From Eubacteriales bacterium (GTDB taxonomy: Bacteria; Bacillota_A; Clostridia; Lachnospirales; Lachnospiraceae), in NCBI GenBank assembly GCA_030527765.1, contig JAUNAE010000195.1, positions 1,999 through 7,145 on the forward strand: a stretch of 5,147 nt of DNA, in the 5' to 3' direction. Positions 1 through 5,147 of the stretch are shown piece after piece. Numbering within the stretch: the stretch's first letter is position 1; each line of letters opens with the position of its first letter. The notes below the pieces were generated by a model that had not been told where the DNA came from, made no database searches, and saw only the letters and a list, made by a program, of their open reading frames with translations. The position numbers and the translations under genes are program-made.

Positions 1-36
1 GAAGATGCGGTGTTTAAGGCATTGGGGGTAGAGTGA
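1..36 (+). CDS. 3' end of an unidentified upstream gene
   Basis: Frame 1 is open from the window edge and ends with TGA at 34-36, giving the C-terminal residues EDAVFKALGVE. Too little is present to identify the product. Its stop shares one base with the ATG of the next gene (TGATG), the usual arrangement for translational coupling, so it probably belongs to the same transcript as the zinc-ribbon gene that follows. The G-rich stretch at 24-30 inside this tail could serve as the ribosome binding site of that next gene. Confidence 0.55.
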   Translation, partial: EDAVFKALGVE

Positions 37-491
37 TGTCAGATGTTATAAGCATACCTATTCCAACAGATGATGATGGTTATATTTTACTTCAGTGCAG
101 TTATTGTGGCGAGTTTTTCAAACTAACGGGAGACGATATAGAGAGTGATCAAATATTAAATGTTTATTGTCCATCTTGCGGATTGATCAGTGAAAACTAT
201 ATGACGGATGAAGTTGTAAATCTAGCAATGACTAAGGCTCAAAATTACGCAATGGATCTTATTTATGATGCATTTAAAGAGATGGAAAGGTCTACGCGGA
301 AAGGTCCGTTACAAATAAAAGCCGGAAAACGTCCGGATCATGAACATGAAAGTCCTATCCGAAGTGGAATTGAAGCATTGGAGATAACGGAGTTTCCTTG
401 CTGTAAACGAACAGCGAAAATAAAATCGCTTTTAAAATTTACAGGTTGTCGATGTCCGTTTTGTGGGGTGATTGATTTTGAAATTGAATAG
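36..491 (+). CDS. Zinc-ribbon protein with two cysteine clusters
   Basis: A 151-residue soluble protein with no signal peptide or membrane segment. The first cluster has C21-x2-C24 and C45-x2-C48 (both followed by G), a classic four-cysteine zinc ribbon. The second, at the C-terminus, has C122/C123 and C138, C140 and C143-G, again ribbon-like. Between them is a charged, helical, lower-complexity linker (about 55-115). The N-terminal pattern SIPIPTDDDGY followed by a Cys pair resembles, from memory, a widespread family of uncharacterised bacterial zinc-ribbon proteins; I cannot assign a function. ATG at 36 is preferred over GTG at 33 because it overlaps the upstream stop in TGATG. The 3' end overlaps the start of the next gene, so the two are probably co-translated and may act together. 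The gene is AT-rich compared with the polymerase region. Zinc binding is a fair inference; a nucleic-acid or protein-binding adaptor role is only a guess. Confidence 0.85.
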   Translation: MSDVISIPIPTDDDGYILLQCSYCGEFFKLTGDDIESDQILNVYCPSCGLISENYMTDEVVNLAMTKAQNYAMDLIYDAFKEMERSTRKGPLQIKAGKRPDHEHESPIRSGIEALEITEFPCCKRTAKIKSLLKFTGCRCPFCGVIDFEIE

Positions 492-1275
492 AAAAGATTT
501 AAGGAAAATAGCTAACGATTATAACAGTCTTTGTAATCGCCTGTTGCAGGCGGATTTTAATGATTACAATGTTGTTTTGGCGCGATTTATTGACTATTTG
601 AATAGAACAGAAATCATTAAAGATTATATTGTGTCTTGCGGTGAATGTAATCAGAACATGGAAGCTGAGTTTAATGAAGTACAAACTCGACATGCTATTT
701 TTGATTTAGGTAGCACAGATGAGGAAGAGGTACGCAACGTTTTTGCAATATTGACGTATATAGTCGAAAACAATATAAATGTCTATTACGGTGTTGCTAT
801 GTCGTATTCGTCATCAAGAAAATACCAGGAAATACTGAAAGACTTTAATGACAGAGTAACAATGGTTTTAATACGCCACATTGAAAATTATCTTCGGAAT
901 TTGGGTATTGATATGGGACTTGATGAAAAAATGGAATATGTCATCACCATGGAGAATGGACAGATAAATATAGCAAGTGATAGTGCTGTTATTAATGCAA
1001 CCAATAATGTTTCAAATATGGATCAGGGAACATTGGACAAACTGATTTCTAGGGTGCGTGAAGAAGCTAAGAAATCTTCAATTATTGAAAAAGAACAGGA
1101 CATGGAAGTTTTATCTGACAGTCTAGAAACTATTCAAGAAGAAGCTTCAAGTGATAAACCTCGGAAGGGAATAATAAGAACAGCCATTGCGGGTTTAACT
1201 GCATTAAAAGGATCAGCTGAATTCGGTGCGGCGGTAGTTACACTGGTTCAATTCATTCAGCCGTTATTAAAGTAG
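478..1275 (+). CDS. Hypothetical protein with C-terminal hydrophobic segment, candidate defence or membrane-acting protein
   Basis: About 265 residues. The first roughly 150 are predicted mostly helical and charged, with a CGEC pair near residue 55. At 161-177 is a polar, beta-prone stretch (GQINIASD, then INATNN). I associate similar motifs with uncharacterised proteins of phage-defence loci, but this is recollection and not a database match. An acidic, coiled-coil-like region (about 180-225) follows, then a basic RKG and a Gly/Ala-rich hydrophobic tail (229-265, containing KGSAEFGAAVVTLVQF) that could insert in or associate with a membrane or drive oligomerisation. There is no ATG near the 5' end. 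TTG at 478 is chosen because GGGGTG at 465-470 lies 7 bases upstream; TTG at 472 or 484 are alternatives. The start lies within the 3' end of the zinc-ribbon gene, implying coupling. G+C is low: 19 of 60 bases in 841-900. Function unknown. Confidence 0.85.
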   Translation: MKLNRKDLRKIANDYNSLCNRLLQADFNDYNVVLARFIDYLNRTEIIKDYIVSCGECNQNMEAEFNEVQTRHAIFDLGSTDEEEVRNVFAILTYIVENNINVYYGVAMSYSSSRKYQEILKDFNDRVTMVLIRHIENYLRNLGIDMGLDEKMEYVITMENGQINIASDSAVINATNNVSNMDQGTLDKLISRVREEAKKSSIIEKEQDMEVLSDSLETIQEEASSDKPRKGIIRTAIAGLTALKGSAEFGAAVVTLVQFIQPLLK

Positions 1276-1289
1276 AGCAAAGGATTGAG

Positions 1290-1622
1290 ATGGATAAGAC
1301 AAAGGCAAATTTGGAACAGATTCAAAAAGAGCTCAAGCCTTTCTTACGTAAAGCGTTTCTACAGAAATCTTATGTGGATTCCAACGATGTCACGCCGATT
1401 TGTTGCAGCATCCGAAGAAAATACAGTAATGTGGATATAGCTCCGAAGCCTGGTGCTGATGGAAAACCTTATCTTATGATCAGGGTTCATCGCTTTCTAG
1501 TCGGTGGAGAACTCTCCTATGAAATCAAGGTAAAAGGCAAAAGCATCCGGACACATAAGCTCAAAGATCCTCTTGAGTGGATAGATCGGATTGAAGATTG
1601 GCATGCTATGATAGATGACTGA
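1290..1622 (+). CDS. Hypothetical protein, 110 residues
   Basis: Starts with ATG 14 bases after the previous stop, with AAAGGA at 1279-1284 as ribosome binding site, so it is probably in the same transcript. The product is a small basic protein. It has a helical N-terminus (about 1-28), a CC pair near residue 38, then a section with alternating hydrophobic residues likely to form a beta sheet (about 50-90, including PYLMIRVHRF and YEIKVKG). It ends in a tryptophan-containing helix (EWIDRIEDWHAMIDD). I do not recognise the family. The frame stays open for 16 more codons after its TGA, up to a second TGA that overlaps the ATG of the Ada-like gene. It may therefore have been shortened by a nonsense change, although one stop is enough to explain the sequence. 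Confidence 0.75.
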   Translation: MDKTKANLEQIQKELKPFLRKAFLQKSYVDSNDVTPICCSIRRKYSNVDIAPKPGADGKPYLMIRVHRFLVGGELSYEIKVKGKSIRTHKLKDPLEWIDRIEDWHAMIDD

Positions 1623-1646
1623 GTATCAAACTATATCGAGAGTTAC

Positions 1647-1673
1647 ATGGAAAGAAAGAGTCGAAAAAAATGA
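1647..1673 (+). other. Possible 8-codon leader ORF coupled to the Ada-like gene
   Basis: ATG at 1647 opens an 8-codon reading frame (MERKSRKK) whose TGA at 1671-1673 overlaps the ATG of the Ada-like gene at 1670-1672 (ATGA). It is in the same frame as the preceding 110-residue gene and so is also the tail of that frame beyond its stop. GAGAG at 1637-1641 could act as a weak ribosome binding site for it. The Ada-like gene has only a poor site of its own, so restarting after this mini-ORF is a plausible way to translate it. No other evidence supports expression. Confidence 0.2.
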
Positions 1674-1960
1674 AACAGTACAAACTGCTTGGAGTTGATG
1701 GGAAAGAATATATATCGGAAGTGCCCGGATTATATGGTGGTAATGGGGCAGGAAAAATATACGGAATGTTGGATTGCAAGCAGGCACTCCGAGCATTGAG
1801 AGAAGCTCCGGATGTCTATAAGAAAACAAGGGTATTCTTTGCAGACGAAAAAGATGCACTTGCAAATGGATATCGACCATGCGGCAGCTGCCTTCGTTCG
1901 AAATATAAGGAATACATAGCAGACCCAGACGCATATCGTTCAAAGTTTGGTCTGAAATAG
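1670..1960 (+). CDS. Small Ada-like metal-binding domain protein
   Basis: A 96-residue protein consisting almost entirely of one domain related to the N-terminal zinc-binding domain of the Ada DNA-repair protein. The signature is at 54-75: RVFFADEKDALANGYRPCGSC, matching the Ada pattern in which a Phe/Tyr-rich strand and a helix lead into GFRPCxxC. An upstream IYGMLDC (30-36) supplies a third cysteine. In Ada four cysteines bind zinc and the first accepts methyl groups from phosphotriesters. Here I see C36, C71 and C74 but no partner at the first position (G32 by my alignment), so methyl transfer is unlikely and the fourth ligand, if any, is unclear. There is no AraC-type or methyltransferase domain. 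Just downstream is a translesion polymerase, which fits a DNA-damage theme, but the actual role is unknown. The start ATG overlaps a short upstream frame, and its own ribosome binding site is weak. Confidence 0.8.
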   Translation: MKQYKLLGVDGKEYISEVPGLYGGNGAGKIYGMLDCKQALRALREAPDVYKKTRVFFADEKDALANGYRPCGSCLRSKYKEYIADPDAYRSKFGLK

Positions 1961-2042
1961 TGATGGAACAATATTCATAATACAGGTGATAGTTGGAACT
2001 GGACTAAAAAACCAAAGAGAGCAGACGGGGGCGGTGAACCGA

Positions 2043-3554
2043 TTGGCAGAGAAAACGTATATAGCAATCGACTTAAAGTCGTTTTATGCCTCCGTTGAGT
2101 GTGCTGAACGGGGACTTGATCCGATGACCACCAATCTGGTGGTTGCAGACGAAAGCCGCACTGAGAAAACCATTTGCCTTGCGGTGTCACCATCCCTCAA
2201 GAGCTACGGAATCTCAGGCAGGGCTAGACTCTTCGAAGTAGTCCAAAAGGTCAAGGAGGTAAACCGGGAGCGCAAGAGACGGCTTCGTGGCGGTCAGTTC
2301 AGGGATAAATCCTCCGACTTCAACGAACTGAACGATCCAACCTTGGCAGTGGACTACATCATTGCAAAGCCGCAGATGGCGCATTATATGCAGCGCAGTA
2401 CGGAAATCTATCAGATCTATCTGAAATACGTAGCACTGGAGGACATTCATGTTTACAGCATTGATGAGGTTTTCATTGATGCAACCAACTATCTTGCTAC
2501 CTATGGGCTGACCGGCAGAGAGCTGGCGATGAAGATGATCCGGGACGTTCTCGCAACAACCGGCATCACCGCAACTGCCGGAATTGGTACAAATCTCTAT
2601 CTCTGCAAAATTGCCATGGACATTGTGGCAAAGCACATGCCCGCAGATAAGGACGGGGTGCGAATTGCCGAGCTGGATGAAATGAAGTATCGGCAGCTTC
2701 TCTGGACGCATCGTCCTTTGACTGATTTTTGGCGAGTTGGACGAGGTATTGCAAAGCGATTAGAGAAGTATCACCTGACTTGCATGGGTGAAATCGCCGA
2801 GTTTGCCATGAGCAAATACGGCGAAGACAAGTTATATCAGGAGTTTGGTGTCAATGCTGAGCTGCTGATTGATCATGCATGGGGATGGGAACCGGCTACC
2901 ATCGCCGATATTAAGGCATACAAGCCGGAGAATAATAGCATTAGTTCTGGTCAAGTACTGCAATGCCCATATGAGTTCGATAAGGTAAGGATTGTCGTGC
3001 AGGAAATGGCAGATGCACTTTCCTATGATCTACTGGCAAAGCATTTGGTGACAGACCAGATTGTTTTGACCGTCGGTTATGACATCGAGAATCTGACTGA
3101 CAGCAATCGAAGGAAGAAATATAAGGGCGAAGTGACCACAGATCATTACGGGCGCAAGGTACCGAAGCAGGCACATGGCTCTCAGAACATCGGTCGGCAG
3201 ACTTCTGTGACAAGTCTAATCGTGGACGCTGCCATGGAGTTGTATGACCGGATCGTAGATCCGAATCTGTTAGTGCGCCGGATGTATGTGGTGGCAAACC
3301 ATGTGGTTCCGGAGACAGATGCAAAACCTGCGACACCAGAGTTTGAACAGCTGGACTTGTTTACCGACTTTGCAGCGTTAGAGCAGAAACGGGCTGATGA
3401 GCAAGCAAGGCTGGATAAGGAAAAACGAACACAGGAGGCAGTTCTTGCGATTCGAGAGAAGTTCGGCAAAAATGCTGTCCTGAAAGGTGTCAGCTATACC
3501 GATGGTGCGACCGCCAGAGAGCGTAACGGTCAGATTGGCGGACATAAAGCATAA
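2043..3554 (+). CDS. Y-family DNA polymerase (DinB/UmuC superfamily, translesion)
   Basis: Error-prone polymerase of the UmuC/DinB/UvrX superfamily, copying past damaged bases; about 503 residues. Counting from TTG at 2043, the palm motifs are D10 with SFYASVE (F14, steric-gate-position Y15, E19) and YSIDEVFIDA with D141 and E142, the expected metal-binding acidic residues. TATAGIGTNLYLCKIAMDIVAKH follows, and the thumb helix-hairpin-helix (DFWRVGRGIAKRLEKYHL) is near 228-246. A sliding-clamp-binding motif QLDLF lies at 436-440, and the protein ends with a charged helix and a tail finishing RNGQIGGHKA. Compared with E. coli DinB (acidic pair at 103-104), about 35 extra residues precede the acidic pair, mostly the basic section around 65-105. 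No catalytic residue is missing. Start choice: TTG 2043 has GGGGGCGG 8 bases upstream and gives MAEKTYIAIDL, the N-terminus I expect for this family. GTG 1986 (522 residues) lacks a ribosome binding site, and GTG 2034 sits too close to one. The gene is GC-richer than the 5' genes (36 of 60 bases in 2521-2580). No consensus SOS box lies upstream. Confidence 0.95.
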   Translation: MAEKTYIAIDLKSFYASVECAERGLDPMTTNLVVADESRTEKTICLAVSPSLKSYGISGRARLFEVVQKVKEVNRERKRRLRGGQFRDKSSDFNELNDPTLAVDYIIAKPQMAHYMQRSTEIYQIYLKYVALEDIHVYSIDEVFIDATNYLATYGLTGRELAMKMIRDVLATTGITATAGIGTNLYLCKIAMDIVAKHMPADKDGVRIAELDEMKYRQLLWTHRPLTDFWRVGRGIAKRLEKYHLTCMGEIAEFAMSKYGEDKLYQEFGVNAELLIDHAWGWEPATIADIKAYKPENNSISSGQVLQCPYEFDKVRIVVQEMADALSYDLLAKHLVTDQIVLTVGYDIENLTDSNRRKKYKGEVTTDHYGRKVPKQAHGSQNIGRQTSVTSLIVDAAMELYDRIVDPNLLVRRMYVVANHVVPETDAKPATPEFEQLDLFTDFAALEQKRADEQARLDKEKRTQEAVLAIREKFGKNAVLKGVSYTDGATARERNGQIGGHKA

Positions 3555-3565
3555 AATACGAATAC

Positions 3566-3574
3566 AAGGAGGGG
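3566..3574 (+). promoter_or_regulatory. Strong ribosome binding site
   Basis: AAGGAGGGG lies 7 bases before the ATG at 3582 and is the strongest Shine-Dalgarno sequence in the window. It supports translation of the 64-residue gene that follows, independent of the polymerase. Confidence 0.8.
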
Positions 3575-3581
3575 CATAGTC

Positions 3582-3776
3582 ATGTCTTTGGTAGGACACT
3601 GCCTCATTCAAATAGATTATGGAGAAGGAGTATGTTTCCTGGGCCGTGACGGCAGGGATACTACGGATCTCCAACAGGCAATGATTTTTGAGGATGAGCT
3701 AGAGGCTCATATTTACATTGAGAAGCATCGTTTAGATCGGCTGGCTAAGGTAAGAAGAATTGTAGCTTCTGCTTGA
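3582..3776 (+). CDS. Small hypothetical protein, 64 residues
   Basis: The gene starts 27 bases after the polymerase stop and has an excellent ribosome binding site, which makes it very likely real despite its size. The N-terminal half looks like short beta strands (LVGHCLIQIDYGEGVCFLG) and the C-terminal half is an amphipathic, charged helix (about 34-60, with EDELEAHIYIEKHRLDRLAK). There is no signal peptide, membrane segment or metal-binding motif; the two cysteines (C7 and C18) are far apart. I do not recognise the family. Its position directly after the polymerase suggests co-transcription, but a role in repair is not shown by the sequence. Confidence 0.75.
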   Translation: MSLVGHCLIQIDYGEGVCFLGRDGRDTTDLQQAMIFEDELEAHIYIEKHRLDRLAKVRRIVASA

Positions 3777-3805
3777 ACAGTTGATACATATGGGAGGCAC
3801 GGATT

Positions 3806-4123
3806 ATGTGGCCATTCAGTTCTAAGAAAAAGAAGGAAAAACATCTGTTACGCTGGCAGAAGGTAATTGTGAAAGATAGTCCCAATCACCTCATCATGTC
3901 AGAAGAAAAGCTTCGACAGCTAACGGAGCTGCAAGCGCAGAACGATATCCGCATTATCAAGGACAGCATTCGAATTATCAAAACCACTCGAAACCAGGAG
4001 ACAAGGTCTTCCCGGTTATCCCTATTGAAGGGGTTGAAAGACGATCTAGATGTTTTAGACGAATTCATGGGTCGCATCTACAAAGATGTTCTGAAGGAAT
4101 GTGATACTGTTTTAAAACAGTAG
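3806..4123 (+). CDS. Hypothetical basic, coiled-coil-like protein, 105 residues
   Basis: The start ATG is preceded by GGGAGG at 3792-3797 with 8-base spacing. The N-terminus is strongly basic (MWPFSSKKKKEKHLLRW). Residues about 31-105 are predicted almost entirely helical, with an IRIIK motif repeated at 48-52 and 55-59, exactly seven residues apart, as in a coiled coil. The short aromatic and lysine-rich N-terminus could bind membrane phospholipid or nucleic acid; nothing in the sequence decides this. There is no recognised domain. The last codons and stop (TAG 4121-4123) overlap a perfect 18-bp palindrome. It lies 29 bases after the preceding small gene and is probably in the same transcript. 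Confidence 0.75.
   Translation: MWPFSSKKKKEKHLLRWQKVIVKDSPNHLIMSEEKLRQLTELQAQNDIRIIKDSIRIIKTTRNQETRSSRLSLLKGLKDDLDVLDEFMGRIYKDVLKECDTVLKQ
4105..4122. repeat. Perfect 18-bp palindrome overlapping a gene end
   Basis: TACTGTTTTAAAACAGTA reads identically on both strands. It covers the last codons and most of the stop of the 105-residue gene and ends 32 bases before the next ATG. It could be an operator for a dimeric repressor or form a hairpin in RNA. It is not a good rho-independent terminator: the stem is AT-rich and is followed by G's and then A's, not T's. It resembles the proteobacterial LexA box (CTGT-N8-ACAG) but has only six bases between the half-sites, so it is not that site. Confidence 0.5.
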
Positions 4124-4154
4124 GGGGCTGTCAGAAAAAAGTGAGGGCTGGACG

Positions 4155-4745
4155 ATGATTCTATACGCTACCAAGCAGACAATAGAAAGATACAAGCTGA
4201 AACTGCCGGAGGAATTTGAGAATCCGGTTATGAAATCGCTGGTTCAGGCGGTGATGGAGAAGGAATGCGGAGATTCTCTGCTTGAGTGGGGGGTGAAGCT
4301 GTTCTATTTCGATAGAAGAAAATGTATCCAAGTCTGTAATTTTGCCAGCAGGTTCACAATTGTTCTGGTGGATGTAAAGGTTACAGTCTTAGAGTCTGTC
4401 GGAGATGCCATAGCCCAATATATGATGGATATCTATTCAGAGGAGGTTGAGGTGCTAAAGCTGCTGGAGAGATTCTTCAAGGAATCGTCGCTTGTATGCT
4501 TTTCTAAATTGCAGGACAGAAGAGTCATCGCATCATTAAATCACATGCAAACTGGGTATTTGGAGGACGGATACCGGATGTATGACTACATTGAGAACGG
4601 CGTCCTACAGACACGGAAGCTCAATAAATTCATCAATACGGATTATTTGGTGGCGGATAAGATCAATGGTAAGAAAGAGTACTTCTTTCCGGCAGAGAGA
4701 TTTGCCGAGTTGCTGAAGGCAAGGTACAAGATTAGTGGGAACTAA
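4155..4745 (+). CDS. DUF6933-like protein of unknown function
   Basis: A 196-residue soluble protein without signal peptide or membrane segment. The sequence KLFYFDRRKC (48-57), followed by a hydrophobic section ending LVDVK, then a helical region and DRRVIASLNHM (121-131), matches my recollection of DUF6933, a family in which a W...FYxxRRKC core is followed by a conserved (S)(L/M)N segment. This assignment is from memory and moderate. The molecular function of the family is not known to me. The C-terminal part (about 135-196) holds YLEDGYRMYDYIE and FINTDYLVADKINGKKEYFFPAERFAELL. The ATG is preceded by AGGG at about 4144-4147 with suitable spacing. The next gene begins 3 bases after this stop, so the two are probably co-expressed. 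Confidence 0.8.
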   Translation: MILYATKQTIERYKLKLPEEFENPVMKSLVQAVMEKECGDSLLEWGVKLFYFDRRKCIQVCNFASRFTIVLVDVKVTVLESVGDAIAQYMMDIYSEEVEVLKLLERFFKESSLVCFSKLQDRRVIASLNHMQTGYLEDGYRMYDYIENGVLQTRKLNKFINTDYLVADKINGKKEYFFPAERFAELLKARYKISGN

Positions 4746-4748
4746 TAA

Positions 4749-4931
4749 ATGAAGCAGATAACAAACAAGGAATACGAGGAATTTCAGAAATACAAGAAAG
4801 ATAAGCTCTATGGCAGATTACTTACTTCAGAAGGGCTGCGGCTGATTTGCGCAGCAGAAAACTATAACCCAGAGGCCATCGGTAAGAGAATGCTGGAGGA
4901 ACTACACAGAATAGAGAGTCGGGTACAATAA
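4749..4931 (+). CDS. Small hypothetical protein, 60 residues
   Basis: The gene starts 3 bases after the stop of the DUF6933-like gene, using GTGGGA at 4735-4740 as likely ribosome binding site, and its TAA shares a base with the ATG of the next gene (TAATG). Such tight packing on both sides supports a real gene. The product is charged and almost wholly helical: a Lys/Glu-rich N-terminal helix (EYEEFQKYKKDKLYG) and a second amphipathic helix (PEAIGKRMLEELHRIES). There are no cysteine motifs, signal peptide or membrane segment, except a single Cys near residue 34. I do not recognise the family; a small adaptor or regulator is possible but not shown. Confidence 0.7.
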   Translation: MKQITNKEYEEFQKYKKDKLYGRLLTSEGLRLICAAENYNPEAIGKRMLEELHRIESRVQ

Positions 4932-5147
4932 TGGGTTACATTGTTGCACATGCTTATTCGTCCAATCATAAAGATCAACTTCTCACTGATAAAAAATGTG
5001 GTTGTTTCTTTTGCATAGAAATATTTAGTCCAAAAGAAATCAGGGAATGGATAGAGGATACGATCGCTACGGCAATCTGCCCTTATTGTGGTGTTGATTC
5101 CGTAATTGGAGAATGCAGCGGTTTCCTAATCACGGAAGAGTTTCTTC
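4931..5147 (+). CDS. Zinc-ribbon cytoplasmic protein, 5' part (cut by window edge)
   Basis: ATG at 4931 overlaps the previous stop (TAATG). The frame is open for 72 codons to the window end, so the gene is partial. Visible cysteines are C23, C25 and C28 (CGCFFC, followed by IFSPKEI) and C50-x2-C53-G (ICPYCGVDSVIG). Together C25/C28 and C50/C53 make a zinc-ribbon site. The spacing and the phrase CPYCGVDSVIG followed by SGF.ITEEFL match, from memory, a conserved family of small bacterial proteins annotated only as cytoplasmic or hypothetical. It is not closely similar to the zinc-ribbon protein at the start of the window, which has two clusters and a long linker. Coupling to the two preceding genes suggests a shared transcript. 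Function unknown. Confidence 0.8.
   Translation, partial: MGYIVAHAYSSNHKDQLLTDKKCGCFFCIEIFSPKEIREWIEDTIATAICPYCGVDSVIGECSGFLITEEFL

Noticed and set aside
1615..1698. A 27-codon frame (MTEYQTISRV...) overlapping both the 110-residue gene end and the Ada-like gene start
   Set aside because: It is short, has no clear ribosome binding site, and most of its length is explained by two better-supported neighbours.
1626..1943. Reverse-strand 105-residue frame opposite the Ada-like gene
   Set aside because: The forward frame carries the GYRPCxxC signature; the reverse product shows no domain and has no supporting start signal.
1966..1976. GAACAATATTC upstream of the polymerase as a Firmicutes SOS (LexA) box
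   Set aside because: The consensus needs GAAC-N4-GTTC. This site is one base short, has no G in the second half-site and is only partly symmetric, and no matching promoter is visible around it.
2127..2143. Inverted repeat ACCACC-AATCT-GGTGGT
   Set aside because: It lies inside the polymerase coding region over the family-typical TTNLVVAD segment and has no T-run, so it is probably a by-product of codon choice.
2214..3674. Several long reverse-strand open frames across the polymerase gene
   Set aside because: They lie opposite a well-supported conserved gene with intact motifs. Their translations are rich in Ser, Arg, His and Pro without recognisable domains, as expected for antisense shadows.
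4105..4140. Rho-independent terminator at the palindrome
   Set aside because: The stem is AT-rich and is followed by G and A runs on the + strand. On the - strand no T-run follows the hairpin either.

Overview
The window looks like accessory DNA of a low- to mid-GC Firmicute, most likely a Clostridia-type gut bacterium. The likely setting is an integrative/conjugative element or another mobile island. This is inferred from the Y-family DNA polymerase (a form I associate with Firmicutes mobile elements), the strong AGGAGG-type ribosome binding sites, and the run of small, tightly packed, mostly hypothetical genes. All genes lie on the + strand. No integrase, relaxase, tRNA, rRNA or CRISPR array is visible, so the mobile-element reading rests on context alone.

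Layout. Bases 1-36 hold the last 11 codons of an upstream gene. Its stop overlaps the start of a zinc-ribbon protein (36-491), which in turn overlaps a 265-residue protein (478-1275) ending in a hydrophobic segment. These two genes are coupled and clearly AT-rich, and may form a small two-gene cassette, possibly for defence. Next come a 110-residue orphan (1290-1622), a small Ada-type metal-binding protein (1670-1960) and a full-length Y-family translesion polymerase (about 2043-3554) with intact catalytic and sliding-clamp motifs. The Ada-like protein and the polymerase form a DNA-damage-related core that is richer in GC.

Downstream are two small hypothetical genes (3582-3776 and 3806-4123), each with a good ribosome binding site. 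An 18-bp perfect palindrome overlaps the end of the second. A closely spaced group follows: a DUF6933-like protein (4155-4745), a 60-residue hypothetical (4749-4931), and a second zinc-ribbon protein (4931 onward) cut by the window edge.

No gap between genes exceeds about 85 bases. No convincing promoter, SOS operator or rho-independent terminator was found, which fits one long transcript or a few. The points most worth checking are the zinc-ribbon/hydrophobic-tail pair, the odd junction before the Ada-like gene (in-frame UGA, then an A7 run and an ATGA overlap), the missing first cysteine of the Ada-like site, and the palindrome at 4105-4122.
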